From NCBI RefSeq assembly GCF_000473365.1, contig NZ_KI421517.1, forward strand, positions 4,600,296-4,664,295: DNA of 64,000 bases, given 5' to 3'. This stretch comes from Adhaeribacter aquaticus DSM 16391 (GTDB lineage Bacteria; Bacteroidota; Bacteroidia; Cytophagales; Hymenobacteraceae). Positions 1 through 9,288 of the stretch are shown here, piece after piece. Position 1 is the stretch's first letter; every line of letters starts with the position of its first letter. A program made the position numbers and the translations under genes. Below the pieces are notes generated by a model, which saw only the letters and a program-made list of their open reading frames with translations, was not told the origin of the DNA and did no database searches.

Positions 1-1
1 T

Positions 2-175
2 GCGGTAGTCGGAATAATTATGAGTGTAGGAGCTAATTTAATTTTATGGTTCCGAGATACACCCGTTCAAAACTTTTGGGCATTATATGTTTGCTGGAGT
101 ATTTTATTTGTTATTGGCGCCATTATAAATTATAACAGCAAGCCTGATGATGGACATCATCATCACCACCATTAG
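2..175 (+). CDS. C-terminal end of a small membrane protein with natural His6 tail (partial)
   Basis: The reading frame is open from the left edge of the window and stops at TAG 173-175, leaving 57 residues. Two hydrophobic stretches (about residues 3-17 and 27-43 of the visible part) suggest two membrane passes. The protein then ends in a short polar tail, KPDDG followed by six consecutive histidines encoded by mixed CAT/CAC codons. The next gene starts 14 bases downstream, so the two are probably co-transcribed. I do not recognise the family. The His tail could bind metal, which would suit a neighbour that carries Fe-S clusters, but that is a guess. Confidence 0.7.
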   Translation, partial: AVVGIIMSVGANLILWFRDTPVQNFWALYVCWSILFVIGAIINYNSKPDDGHHHHHH

Positions 176-189
176 GAACTACATAAAGC

Positions 190-1545
190 ATGAGTAACCA
201 CCAGGAAAGCTTATCTATTGGATATAATTATCAGGACGAAACCGATACCATACAAAAAGCCGCCCTGGCTTTATTTGCTGTAGGCTTATTGTTATTGGTT
301 CTACCCCTTTTTAGCTTTAACCCAGAAGTAAATACATTTTTTCTTTGGGGTGGCACTACTCTATCTACCCTGGCGCTGCTCTTATATTTCTTCAGAACTT
401 ACCAGAAAAGTCATCCGGGGGTCCGCAACAATGGTGTCTGGCTTCGGGGCTCTACCTCTCGCGGGAAAATTGCCTGGGTAACAGCCGTTGTCCTTACTGG
501 TTTTTACATTATTCTTTATTGGTTTCCGCAATATTTAGGCAACCTGATTGAAGCCCTAAACCCTACAAGCCAATGGTTAAGAGGTAAACCAGCAGATCAT
601 TGGTTTTTATATGGCTCTTTCTATACGCTGGCTATTCTGGTTATGGGAGTTCGGGCTATTTTAAAATACCGCCACAGCCCATACCAGATCATCCGGACCA
701 TTTCCGTCATGCTTTTCCAGTTCCTATTTGCTTACCTCATCCCAGCTTTTCTAATGCTTTTGAATGAGCCCGAATTTTACTTTAGCTACTTCTGGCCATT
801 GAAATACGATTATTTATTTCCAGGAACGTTAGGTTATCTAGCAAAGGAACCAGGAGCTTTAGGCGTTTTTATGGTTTTCTGGTCGGTAATAATATCTTTG
901 ATTGGTGTACCTATACTAACTTACTTTTTCGGAAAAAGGTGGTATTGCAGTTGGGTGTGCGGATGTGGCGGGTTAGCTGAAACGGCCGGGGACCCGTATA
1001 GGCAATTATCTGATAAATCCAGAAAAGCCTGGAAATATGAGGTTGCTATAATCTACCCTATTTTAGGGTTTATAGTTTTAACAACCCTCCTGCTCTGGTT
1101 AAACTCCATGCTGGGTGGTTGGATTTTGGGTAGTTTATCTAATGGGTTTTCTCAAGCCTATGGCTTTTTTATTGGGGCTATTTTCTCCGGCGTAATTGGA
1201 GTTGGATTTTACCCGATTATGGGTTCACGGGTATGGTGTCGTTTTGGCTGCCCTATGGCGGCTTATTTAGGTCTATTACAAAAACATTTCTCCCGTTTCC
1301 GGATTACTACCAACGGCGGCCAGTGCATTTCCTGCGGAAATTGTTCTACCTATTGCGAAATGGGCATTGATGTTCGCTGGTATGCCCAGCAGGGAAAGCC
1401 CATAATCAGGGCCTCCTGCGTAGGCTGTGGCATGTGTGCTACTGTTTGCCCACGGGGTGTTTTAAATTTAGAAACAGGCCCTCAAGAAGGCAGGTATATG
1501 CCTACCAATCTTATTTCCCCGGAAAATATCCGAATTTTGAATTAA
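190..1545 (+). CDS. Membrane-bound polyferredoxin, 4Fe-4S binding protein (NapH/YccM-like)
   Basis: This 451-residue protein has about eight predicted membrane segments followed by a C-terminal ferredoxin domain. The Cys-rich membrane-proximal motifs WYCSWVCGCGG (about residue 250) and WCRFGCP (about 350) are typical of NapH/YccM/RdxA-type redox proteins. The soluble tail carries two 4Fe-4S motifs: CISCGNCSTYC at about residue 379 and CVGCGMCATVCP at about 410. The first lacks the usual Pro after its last Cys. The family passes electrons from the quinone pool or membrane to partner oxidoreductases. The partner cannot be told here, as no nitrate reductase or cytochrome oxidase gene is in view. 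It follows the His-tailed membrane protein closely. Confidence 0.85.
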   Translation: MSNHQESLSIGYNYQDETDTIQKAALALFAVGLLLLVLPLFSFNPEVNTFFLWGGTTLSTLALLLYFFRTYQKSHPGVRNNGVWLRGSTSRGKIAWVTAVVLTGFYIILYWFPQYLGNLIEALNPTSQWLRGKPADHWFLYGSFYTLAILVMGVRAILKYRHSPYQIIRTISVMLFQFLFAYLIPAFLMLLNEPEFYFSYFWPLKYDYLFPGTLGYLAKEPGALGVFMVFWSVIISLIGVPILTYFFGKRWYCSWVCGCGGLAETAGDPYRQLSDKSRKAWKYEVAIIYPILGFIVLTTLLLWLNSMLGGWILGSLSNGFSQAYGFFIGAIFSGVIGVGFYPIMGSRVWCRFGCPMAAYLGLLQKHFSRFRITTNGGQCISCGNCSTYCEMGIDVRWYAQQGKPIIRASCVGCGMCATVCPRGVLNLETGPQEGRYMPTNLISPENIRILN

Positions 1546-1568
1546 TTATCCGGCCATAGCCGCACCAA

Positions 1569-2579
1569 CTATTTTATAAAATCCAGCAAAGCCCTGTGAA
1601 AGGTATCAGTGGCTTCTATATGCGGGATATGCCCCACATTATTTAGCTCTACTAGTTTAGCGCCTTTAATGGCCGCAGCTGTTTTCTTACCCAGCTGCGG
1701 ATATTGGCCAGCTTTAGCTAATACTTCTTTATCTTTAATTTGAGCTTTTCCTACTACGGTTCTATCTTCTTGCCCAATTATTACCAGAGTAGGTACTTTT
1801 ACCAACGGGAACTCGTGTACAACGGGCTGCTGATAAATCATATCATAGGTTTGAGCCGAAGCTACGGCCACTTGTAGAAAATCCGGGCTGCGGGTTTGGC
1901 CCGCTCCAGCTTTAATCAATTCTTCATACTCAGGTTTCCAGGCGACGTAATAAGTCTTATGGTAATTTCGCATGGATTCTTCAGTAGCTTTTAACTCATT
2001 TGCTACTACTTTATCTAGCGGCTGAAATGGAACCAATGCCCGATAATCTTCTAAGCCAATAGGATTTTCTAAAACTAATTTTTGGGTAGATTCCGGATAC
2101 ATCAGCCCAAAACGGGTAGCCAACATTCCGCCCATGGAATGTCCAACCACTATAGCTTTTTTAACTTGCAGCGTATCCAGCAATTTCTTCGTATTAGAGG
2201 CCAATTGATGAAAACTATAGTGTAAAGATGCTTTAGTAGATTTCCCAAACCCTACCTGATCCGGCATTATAACCCTAAAGCCATTCTGAGAAAGGAATTG
2301 AGCTGTTTTCTGCCAATAGGCCCCGAAAAAATTCTTACCGTGCAACAACACCACTACCGGTGCATTGGCAGCTTTATTGGTTGGAGGCACATCCATATAA
2401 GCCATTTTTACCGGTGTTTTCTCTAGTGTAATGTTTAAGAAATGAACCGGGTAAGGGTATTTATAAGTTGTTAGTTCTGCATTGTAAACTTCTTTGCCAG
2501 CTGTCTGAGCAGCACCTTTAATCGCATAAAAGTGTAAGGCAACAAAAACAAAAAACCAGTAAAAATTAGTCTTCTTCAT
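1569..2579 (-). CDS. Secreted alpha/beta hydrolase
   Basis: The 336-residue product begins with a signal peptide (about residues 1-25, ending GAAQ), so it should be exported. The alpha/beta hydrolase fold is clear. There is an HG oxyanion motif in LLHGKNFFG (about 78-86), the nucleophile elbow GHSMGG with Ser148, an acid in GQEDRTV (Asp272) and the catalytic His in NVGHIPH (His317). The triad is complete, so the enzyme should be active. The substrate is unknown; ester, epoxide or haloalkane hydrolases of this size look alike. It converges with the ferredoxin gene, and bcp lies upstream on the same strand about 40 bases away. Confidence 0.85.
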   Translation of the reverse strand: MKKTNFYWFFVFVALHFYAIKGAAQTAGKEVYNAELTTYKYPYPVHFLNITLEKTPVKMAYMDVPPTNKAANAPVVVLLHGKNFFGAYWQKTAQFLSQNGFRVIMPDQVGFGKSTKASLHYSFHQLASNTKKLLDTLQVKKAIVVGHSMGGMLATRFGLMYPESTQKLVLENPIGLEDYRALVPFQPLDKVVANELKATEESMRNYHKTYYVAWKPEYEELIKAGAGQTRSPDFLQVAVASAQTYDMIYQQPVVHEFPLVKVPTLVIIGQEDRTVVGKAQIKDKEVLAKAGQYPQLGKKTAAAIKGAKLVELNNVGHIPHIEATDTFHRALLDFIK

Positions 2580-2619
2580 AAAGTTTAAAGCTTAGATAAA
2601 GTTTATCAATATAACCATA

Positions 2620-3069
2620 TCAAATAGTTTTAAGCACCTCCAAGGCTCCACTAACATGCTCCAACGGTTTCATTAAAGAATTAAAGGCATACCGGACGAT
2701 GCCGCTTTGGTCTATAACATACGTAACTCTGCCGGGAATAAGCGCTAAAGTTTTAGGCACCTGGTATAGTTTACGTACTTTCCTCGTACTATCACTTAAT
2801 AACACAAAAGGCAAATTATACTTACTCGAAAACTTATGATGAGATTCCGTATCATCTGAGCTAATACCAACCACTTCTGCTCCCTGCTCCTGAAAAACCT
2901 GGTAGAGATCCCGGAAAGAACAGGCTTCGGCGGTACAACCCCGGGTATCATCTTTCGGATAAAAATAAAGCACCACTTTTTTACTTTTCAAAACCTCCGA
3001 CAACCGAAACGGCGTTTTATCAGGTTTTAATAATTCGAAATCGGGGGCATTATCTCCTACTGCTAACAT
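2620..3069 (-). CDS. bcp: Thioredoxin-dependent thiol peroxidase (Bcp/PrxQ-type peroxiredoxin)
   Basis: The 149-residue protein spans the whole length of the Bcp/PrxQ family and reduces H2O2 and alkyl hydroperoxides with electrons from thioredoxin in the cytoplasm. The active-site block YPKDDTRGCTAEACSFRD holds the peroxidatic Cys45 and the resolving Cys50 four residues later, the PrxQ alpha2-helix arrangement. The usual Pro before Gly-Cys is Arg here. No signal peptide is seen. The ATG start at 3069 gives the standard N-terminus. It lies just upstream of the alpha/beta hydrolase and may share its transcript. Confidence 0.95.
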   Translation of the reverse strand: MLAVGDNAPDFELLKPDKTPFRLSEVLKSKKVVLYFYPKDDTRGCTAEACSFRDLYQVFQEQGAEVVGISSDDTESHHKFSSKYNLPFVLLSDSTRKVRKLYQVPKTLALIPGRVTYVIDQSGIVRYAFNSLMKPLEHVSGALEVLKTI

Positions 3070-3197
3070 AATGGCTGGTATTTGTTTTGAATAAATTGAT
3101 TATTGATTGGCTCTTTAAACTGAACCGACTTTACTTTGTTTTACTTTTTATTAAACCTCGGCAAAAATGAGCAACTTTGCTGAATAATTTTAGCTGC

Positions 3198-3890
3198 ATG
3201 CCTTTAATAAATGTTATTATTCCTGCTTATAACGAAGAAAAATCCATTCAGAAGGTAATTGCAGATATACCCGCTGGTTTGGTTGCAGACATTATTGTGG
3301 TAGATAATAATTCTACTGATAATACTTTTGAGGAGGCAAAAAGAGCAGGGGCTACGGTAATTAAAGAAAACAAACAAGGGTATGGTCAGGCTTGTTTAAC
3401 CGGTATTGCATTTGCACTGGCAAAACCAGCAGACCAAAAGCCCGATATTCTTGTTTTTTTAGACGGTGATTATTCCGATCACCCTGAAGAAATACCTAAA
3501 CTCCTTAGTCCAATTCTGAACAACCAAGCAGATTTCGTTATTGGATCCCGCGCCTTAGGTAACCGGGAACCCGGTGCTATGTTACCGCAGCAAATTTTCG
3601 GCAATTGGCTAGCTACTACCCTGCTCCGACTTTTCTATGGTGCCAGTTTCACTGATTTGGGTCCGTTCCGAGCTATCAAAACAGATAAACTGGTACAATT
3701 AAAAATGCAGGACCAGACGTATGGCTGGACCGTAGAAATGCAATTAAAAGCTGCCAAATATAAGCTTATAAGTACAGAAGTACCCGTGACTTATCGCAAA
3801 CGAATTGGTTACTCAAAAATATCGGGCACGGTTAGCGGTACCTTGAAGGCTGGCTATAAAATTATTCTTACAATCTTCCGATATTTATAG
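3198..3890 (+). CDS. Family 2 glycosyltransferase (polyprenyl-phosphate sugar transferase-like)
   Basis: This 230-residue GT-A protein opens with PLINVIIPAYNEEKSI. It has the nucleotide-sugar binding VVDNNSTDNT and a metal-binding FLDGDYSDH block, like DPM1-type enzymes that load a sugar onto a polyprenyl phosphate. No large C-terminal membrane domain is present. I chose ATG 3198; a TTG seven codons upstream (3177) is possible but gives an atypical N-terminus. It heads a tight operon: the next gene starts 12 bases after the stop, and a third glycosyltransferase follows. It may make the lipid-linked sugar donor that the third gene uses (inference). Confidence 0.88.
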   Translation: MPLINVIIPAYNEEKSIQKVIADIPAGLVADIIVVDNNSTDNTFEEAKRAGATVIKENKQGYGQACLTGIAFALAKPADQKPDILVFLDGDYSDHPEEIPKLLSPILNNQADFVIGSRALGNREPGAMLPQQIFGNWLATTLLRLFYGASFTDLGPFRAIKTDKLVQLKMQDQTYGWTVEMQLKAAKYKLISTEVPVTYRKRIGYSKISGTVSGTLKAGYKIILTIFRYL

Positions 3891-3902
3891 TCAGGAAGTG
3901 CT

Positions 3903-5372
3903 ATGGAGATTTTTGAAACCATTATTTTAATAATTTACGGGCTCAACATTAGCTTTATCTTTTGCTACAGCCTTATTCAGTTACAACTATGCTGGCTTTA
4001 CTTGAAAGCTAAAAAATCAAGCCCCCCCTCTTTACCAACTAAACCAACGGTTTGGCCTGCTGTAACCGTTCAACTGCCGCTTTACAATGAGCTTTATGTG
4101 GTGGAAAGGCTTTTAGAGACGGTGCTGGCTTTTGATTATCCGGCTGAAAAATTACAGGTGCAGGTGTTAGATGATTCCACTGATAACACCACAACACTCA
4201 TTGCTGAAAAGGCTACTCTTTTTAAAACTCGAGGGATAGATTTTGCTCATATCCGGAGACCGGACAGAAGCGGTTTTAAAGCCGGAGCATTGCAGTACGG
4301 ATTACAAACTTCCACCGGGGAGTTTATAGCTATATTTGATGCCGATTTTTTACCTACTCCTGATTTCCTGAAACAGACAATTTCAGCATTTAATCATCCT
4401 GCAATAGGAGTAGTTCAAACGCGTTGGGGACATATAAATCAAAACTATAACTGGTTAACCAAATTGCAGGCCTTTGGCTTAAATGCCCATTTTACAGTTG
4501 AACAAACGGGCAGATCAGTTGGCGGGCATTTTATAAATTTTAACGGCACTGGTGGCGTCTGGCGAAAAAGCAGCATACTTGATGCCGGAGGCTGGGAAGC
4601 CGACACTCTAACCGAAGATCTGGATTTAAGCTACCGGGCTCAACTGCGCAACTGGCAATTTAAATACCTGGAAAATATTGAAGCGCCAGCTGAACTACCG
4701 GTAACTATGCCGGCTTTAAAATCCCAGCAATTCCGCTGGACCAAAGGCGCAGCCGAAACTGCGCGTAAGAATTTAGGAAAAGTGCTTTCCTCTAATAAAA
4801 GCTTTTTCACTAAACTTAATGCCATATTCCATTTACTCAATAGTAGTATATTTATTGCCGTGCTACTTTCTGCATTACTAAGCATTCCTCTTTTGGCTTT
4901 CAAAACTTCTTTCTCTTTTGGAGGTGCTTTTTTCCAATCCAAAAGTGCCTTTATAGTAAGTTTAACTGCCATCTTTTCATTTTATTGGATTTCTTACCGC
5001 CAACTCAGCACCCCATCCCTTAAAACAGCCTTAGCTTTCTTCCCACAGTTTGTGCTATTCCTGTGTTTATCTATGGGGCTTTCGTTGCACAATTCCATTG
5101 CAGTTGCCGAAGGTTATTTTGGAATAAAAACGCCCTTTATTCGTACCCCTAAGTTTAATATTGTTACCCAAAAGGATTCCTGGCATAACCGGTTATATAC
5201 CGTAAAAAGAATTCCACCACTTTCTTATTTAGAAGCTTTGCTTTGTTTTTACTTTTTATTTGGCATATATCTGGCTTTTAAAACCCAAACCTTTGGTATG
5301 TTGCCCTTTCATAGTATGCTTAGCTTTGGTTTTGGAGCAATTTTTTACTACTCTGTTAAGCATAGCCGGTAA
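3903..5372 (+). CDS. Membrane processive-type family 2 glycosyltransferase (cellulose synthase/CslA-like)
   Basis: The 489-residue protein has an N-terminal membrane helix (about 8-33), a cytosolic GT2 catalytic domain and four or five C-terminal membrane helices. The processive GT2 signature is complete: LDDS (Asp90-Asp91), DAD (146-148), TED (237-239) and QQFRW (275-279). This layout is found in CslA mannan synthases and bacterial cellulose or hyaluronan synthase relatives. The product is probably a beta-linked glycan or glycolipid, but the sugar cannot be inferred. It is the middle gene of the three-gene operon, with two bases between its stop and the next start. Confidence 0.9.
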   Translation: MEIFETIILIIYGLNISFIFCYSLIQLQLCWLYLKAKKSSPPSLPTKPTVWPAVTVQLPLYNELYVVERLLETVLAFDYPAEKLQVQVLDDSTDNTTTLIAEKATLFKTRGIDFAHIRRPDRSGFKAGALQYGLQTSTGEFIAIFDADFLPTPDFLKQTISAFNHPAIGVVQTRWGHINQNYNWLTKLQAFGLNAHFTVEQTGRSVGGHFINFNGTGGVWRKSSILDAGGWEADTLTEDLDLSYRAQLRNWQFKYLENIEAPAELPVTMPALKSQQFRWTKGAAETARKNLGKVLSSNKSFFTKLNAIFHLLNSSIFIAVLLSALLSIPLLAFKTSFSFGGAFFQSKSAFIVSLTAIFSFYWISYRQLSTPSLKTALAFFPQFVLFLCLSMGLSLHNSIAVAEGYFGIKTPFIRTPKFNIVTQKDSWHNRLYTVKRIPPLSYLEALLCFYFLFGIYLAFKTQTFGMLPFHSMLSFGFGAIFYYSVKHSR

Positions 5373-5374
5373 CA

Positions 5375-6706
5375 ATGGAAAGTAAGTTAGTAGTAAAAGC
5401 AGGTATAATAGCATTCACTACAGCTATAGGATATGTTCTTATAGGCTACTTTACCCAGCGCACTCAATTTGTACAACTCCTACTGCTGCATTCTTTTGTT
5501 TTTGGTCTTTATTTGTGGCTGGTAAAACTACCTATTACTTATAAATCAGGTTTATTTCTGGCCTTATTCTTCCGGTCCATCTTTTTATTCGCTACTCCTG
5601 CGCTTTCCGATGATTTTTACCGGTTTATTTGGGATGGGACTTTAGTAGCTAATGGACAGAATCCTTTTCTGCATTTGCCCAGTTACTATGCCGAAAACCA
5701 ATTTGCTCCTCCGGGTCTAACGCCCTTTTTATTTCAGAAACTTAATTCCCCTGATTACTTTTCAGTTTATCCACCTGTCTGCCAGTTTATATTTGGGGTG
5801 GCTAATGCTATTGGCGGAGATTCTATTTGGTTAAATTGCCTGGTTATGCGGCTTTTTATATTTGCCGCCGAGACAGGCTCATTATTTTTAATGCTTAAGC
5901 TACTGCCTCTGGTTAAGCTTCCGGTTAAACAAATTTGGTGGTATGCTTTTAATCCCCTGGTAATTGTAGAATTAACCGGGAACCTTCATTTTGAGGGTAT
6001 CTTAATTTTCTTTTTGCTACTTAGTCTATTCTTGCTTCTCAAAAATAAAAGAGCTCTTTCGGCCATTGCCTTTGCATTGGCAGTTGCCGTAAAATTATGG
6101 CCTCTCATGTTTCTGCCGTTTCTTTTAAAAAGTTTAAAAATAAAAGCTTTTCTTTTTTACGCCACTATAGTGGGCTTCCTTCTTACATTGCTGTTTGCAC
6201 CTTTTCTTTCCATACAGCTGCTTCATAATATACTAAATAGTGTAAACCTGTATTTTCAGAAATTTGAATTTAATGCCAGTGTATATTATGTATTGCGGTG
6301 GCTGGGCTACCATTGGCGGGGTTATAATGAAATTGCTTATATAGGCCGATTTTTATCTCTTGCTACTTTTATTGGAATAATAACGTTAGCCTTTAAACGC
6401 TCCAGCTTAATACCTCAGCAGCTTCCATATTTTTTTACGCTTGCTGTTTCTATTTATTTATTTCTGGCTACCATTGTACATCCCTGGTACATTACACCAT
6501 TAGTAGCCCTTGCCACCTGCACTCACTGGCGCTATCCAATTGTGTGGTCAGGCGTTGTAATAGTTTCTTATGCAACGTATACAACACAATTGTATAAAGA
6601 AAACCTATACCTGGTAGCATTGGAATACTTTATTGTTTTTACCGTGCTTTTTCTGGAAACCCGGAAAGTAATTAATTTAGATAAAGATGTTATTGCTAAC
6701 CAATAA
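5375..6706 (+). CDS. Polytopic membrane glycosyltransferase (GT87/mannosyltransferase-like, GT-C fold)
   Basis: The 443-residue protein has about ten to twelve hydrophobic helices. A loop after the second or third helix carries LSDDFYRFIWDG, matching the acidic catalytic loop of GT-C enzymes that take sugars from polyprenyl-phosphate donors on the outer face of the membrane. A HPWYITPL motif near the C-terminus is also typical. It is the last gene of the operon with the two GT2 genes, which supports a pathway in which one enzyme loads a lipid carrier, one extends inside and one transfers outside. The acceptor is unknown. Confidence 0.78.
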   Translation: MESKLVVKAGIIAFTTAIGYVLIGYFTQRTQFVQLLLLHSFVFGLYLWLVKLPITYKSGLFLALFFRSIFLFATPALSDDFYRFIWDGTLVANGQNPFLHLPSYYAENQFAPPGLTPFLFQKLNSPDYFSVYPPVCQFIFGVANAIGGDSIWLNCLVMRLFIFAAETGSLFLMLKLLPLVKLPVKQIWWYAFNPLVIVELTGNLHFEGILIFFLLLSLFLLLKNKRALSAIAFALAVAVKLWPLMFLPFLLKSLKIKAFLFYATIVGFLLTLLFAPFLSIQLLHNILNSVNLYFQKFEFNASVYYVLRWLGYHWRGYNEIAYIGRFLSLATFIGIITLAFKRSSLIPQQLPYFFTLAVSIYLFLATIVHPWYITPLVALATCTHWRYPIVWSGVVIVSYATYTTQLYKENLYLVALEYFIVFTVLFLETRKVINLDKDVIANQ

Positions 6707-6714
6707 ACGCTGTC

Positions 6715-7404
6715 TTACTCCAGCGCTCCGTTTACCTCCCGAATTGCCCGCATAAAAAACTCTTTTAAAGGTTTAGAGAGTTTTATAGCTTTTATACATT
6801 CGTCCAAAAAGCCATCGGAGGTAACCAATTTATCCGGTAAGGGCCGGGAAACCATCCAACTTTTATGGCGCAAATAGGTAATGGCCGGATTATCGGCGTC
6901 ATACCCTTTAGGAGTAGTTTTTAATTTCTCTCCCGCTAACTCTCCAAAATAGTCGTAAAACTCCTGGTCTTTCACGACCTTCTCAAATTCACCTAAGTTA
7001 TAGTCTATTTCCTGGCGTACTACCTTTAAAGGAGATGCCGGCGGCAGCCATAACCCACAGGCAATAAAAGACTTATTATCAGGGCAAATATGCAAGTAAT
7101 AACCTGGGTTAATAGATTTACGACCTCCTTCAGCTAGGAAAGCACCAAAATGATTTTTGAAAGGATCTTTGTTCAGTGAAAAACGGATATCGCGGTAAAT
7201 CCTAAAAACCAGATCTTTTCCTTGTTGTTTAGCCGCAATGGGTTCAAATTTTGCTGCCTCCTGTAATAAGCTATCTAGAAACTGAATATGATCCTTTCGG
7301 GCAGCTTCGTACTTGCTTTTATGCTCGGCAAACCATTCCCGGGTATTATTCTTTTGTAATTCAGAAATAAATTGTAAGGTAGATTTCTCTAAATGCTTTT
7401 TCAT
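6715..7404 (-). CDS. DUF2461 family protein
   Basis: The 229-residue protein matches the DUF2461/TIGR02453 family across its length. The N-terminus contains FLxxLxxNNxREWF-type text (NNTREWFAEHKSKYEAAR), and the centre has RIYRDIRFSLNKDPFKNHFGAF and PGYYLHI, the conserved blocks of the family. The biochemical role is not established. No signal peptide or membrane segment is seen. It converges on the glycosyltransferase operon with only eight bases between the stops and no obvious hairpin. Confidence 0.88.
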   Translation of the reverse strand: MKKHLEKSTLQFISELQKNNTREWFAEHKSKYEAARKDHIQFLDSLLQEAAKFEPIAAKQQGKDLVFRIYRDIRFSLNKDPFKNHFGAFLAEGGRKSINPGYYLHICPDNKSFIACGLWLPPASPLKVVRQEIDYNLGEFEKVVKDQEFYDYFGELAGEKLKTTPKGYDADNPAITYLRHKSWMVSRPLPDKLVTSDGFLDECIKAIKLSKPLKEFFMRAIREVNGALE

Positions 7405-7482
7405 TTTTCAGTAGAAACTTAATAAGGCAGGTTAAACAAACTAAAAATAAATAATCCTACTCTTTCCGCCCTACTTCTTAAA

Positions 7483-8349
7483 CTAATGTTGCCAGTAAGC
7501 GTTACGTTTTATTTCTTTTAGTTTTAAATTTCTGTTGTCCCAGGTTTTCTGGCTTATTAAAACATTAGGATAGGCCGTAGCAAACAGGTAAGTATTTAGC
7601 TTCTTATCATCTAGTTGCAAGTTTACCTGCCAGGCGGAATCTCCGGATTCTGTTGTAACTGCACTTATCTTAAAATTTGCCTGATAAATGGTAGGTTTAG
7701 TTGCTTTATTGGTTTGTAACCATTCGGCCACCTTTGCAGAAAAACTTACCCCCTTTTCAAACTTTAGTGTTCGTAAGGTATAGACCAATTGGTCTTCTAA
7801 AAGTAAATCAGCGCTTAAGCTTATTTGCCCCTCCCCCTGATTATCCCAGTAGGAATTAAAACTATATTTTAACTGATTCCCCTTTTTGGTAATAGCCTTG
7901 AAAGTATTCCCGCACCACTCCTGCGATGAAATAGTTGCTTTATGGATACTAACTGGATTGTCGCGTTTGAAAAATAAAGAGCTTAGGAAATGGTAAGGAT
8001 AATTGGCTGTTTCTATCCGGCAAAACTGATTTACTTTTATAACCGGGAATAAGTCTTTCCGTTTATAATCATCTGTTTTAACATTGAATTCTTCATTAAA
8101 ATCCTCCTTAACCGTTATTAAAACAAAATCAAAGGTGCGGACTTTATTATATATTATTCTTTCTGCCGAGTAAGTAGCCACTTCCGCTAAACCGTCATCC
8201 CAGAATTTATTTAATGCCCAATCCTTTTGAAAATAATTACCTGAATCCTCACCAGATACATTTACTGCTTTATCACCTCTGTTGGCACAACCCACTACGC
8301 CCCCAATTACCATTAAAACAATAAATAGTACCCTGAGAAATAAAGTCAT
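7483..8349 (-). CDS. Conserved lipoprotein of unknown function
   Basis: The 288-residue product starts with a lipoprotein signal peptide: a hydrophobic stretch and the lipobox VVGC with Cys at about residue 21. The rest is predicted to be mostly beta-strand and soluble. It contains WDDGLAEVATY, a stretch I associate with a Bacteroidota lipoprotein family sometimes named in databases as a septum-formation protein. I see no Maf enzyme motifs and do not trust that name. The gene sits between DUF2461 and the anti-sigma gene on the same strand. Function unknown. Confidence 0.75.
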   Translation of the reverse strand: MTLFLRVLFIVLMVIGGVVGCANRGDKAVNVSGEDSGNYFQKDWALNKFWDDGLAEVATYSAERIIYNKVRTFDFVLITVKEDFNEEFNVKTDDYKRKDLFPVIKVNQFCRIETANYPYHFLSSLFFKRDNPVSIHKATISSQEWCGNTFKAITKKGNQLKYSFNSYWDNQGEGQISLSADLLLEDQLVYTLRTLKFEKGVSFSAKVAEWLQTNKATKPTIYQANFKISAVTTESGDSAWQVNLQLDDKKLNTYLFATAYPNVLISQKTWDNRNLKLKEIKRNAYWQH

Positions 8350-8426
8350 ATTTAGAGATTAGCAGGCCATAAATAAGCAAGGAGTACTAAAAAACTGAAA
8401 GGCAGATGAAGATAATTAGGTTAAAC

Positions 8427-9287
8427 TTAGATTTTACCCATGACAAACATTTCTTCCATTGTTGGATTTACACTTCCGCCCATAGGCTCCAGCGTTATAG
8501 CAAAGGCCTGAGCTTCCTCTATGTTCTTCATAAGTTGAATAGAATTGAAAGCTTCTAATTCATCTAAAAGTCCGGCATCAATGGGATTACCATCTACCAA
8601 AGCCCAAAGCTGGTATTGTCTATCTTTAGGAGGCTCTGGCAAGTTATTTACAGCTAATAACACATTCTTAGTTGGCTTATGCCAGTAAATGGTTACTTTA
8701 GAAGCCGGCGACTTTTCTACTCCATTTAACTCTACCCGGGCAGTATGAGGATCTTTTAACAAGGCAACTGTTTCGCTATTTTGATTAAGCTTTAATTGCA
8801 CCCGCTCCAGATTTTGTGCGTATTGCTGCTGACTGGCAACAGCAACCTGCAAACTTTGCTCAGCTCTTTTCCAGTTATTATAAAAGTAAATGGTTAACAC
8901 ATTACTTAAAACCAGTAAGGCGACAGCGGCGGCTGCTAACCATCGGTAGGTCGGGGTGTTTTTTACCTGACTTGAATTACCGAAGGGAATTATTTTAGCT
9001 TCTTCCTGTCCTAAAGAGGACTCTTCTCTAAACTTAGGTTCAAGCTCTTCCGAAGATGCCATTTGCGCTTTAACTGACCCTAAAACTTTAGCTTTCAGGT
9101 CTGCTGGTGGCGTTACAGCATGAATAGTGGCATAAGCATCAAGGGTATCCAGAACCTCGTCTAATGCTGCTTTCACTTCCGGATATTGACGCGCCATATC
9201 CTCTACCTCTGCTTTTTCAGCAGTTGTAACAACACCGGCGGCATACAGCTCCAATATTCCGGAAGATATGTATTCTCTAATATCCAA
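8427..9287 (-). CDS. Anti-sigma factor (RskA/anti-sigma-K type)
   Basis: The 286-residue protein has a cytosolic helical sigma-binding domain (about 1-100, beginning MDIREYISSGILELYAAG), one membrane helix (about 114-135) and an external domain with the RskA_C-type blocks YQLWALVDGNPIDAG and FAITLEPMGGS. It should hold the adjacent ECF sigma factor at the membrane until a signal releases it. The start is TTG at 9287: an in-frame stop lies three codons upstream and the first internal ATG would remove family-conserved text. Only one base separates it from the sigma stop, so translation is probably coupled. Confidence 0.88.
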   Translation of the reverse strand: MDIREYISSGILELYAAGVVTTAEKAEVEDMARQYPEVKAALDEVLDTLDAYATIHAVTPPADLKAKVLGSVKAQMASSEELEPKFREESSLGQEEAKIIPFGNSSQVKNTPTYRWLAAAAVALLVLSNVLTIYFYNNWKRAEQSLQVAVASQQQYAQNLERVQLKLNQNSETVALLKDPHTARVELNGVEKSPASKVTIYWHKPTKNVLLAVNNLPEPPKDRQYQLWALVDGNPIDAGLLDELEAFNSIQLMKNIEEAQAFAITLEPMGGSVNPTMEEMFVMGKI

Positions 9288-9288
9288 T

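Noticed and set aside
7483-8349. Lipoprotein named as Maf septum-formation inhibitor
   Set aside because: None of the nucleotide pyrophosphatase motifs of Maf are present; the similarity I recall is only to a database name.
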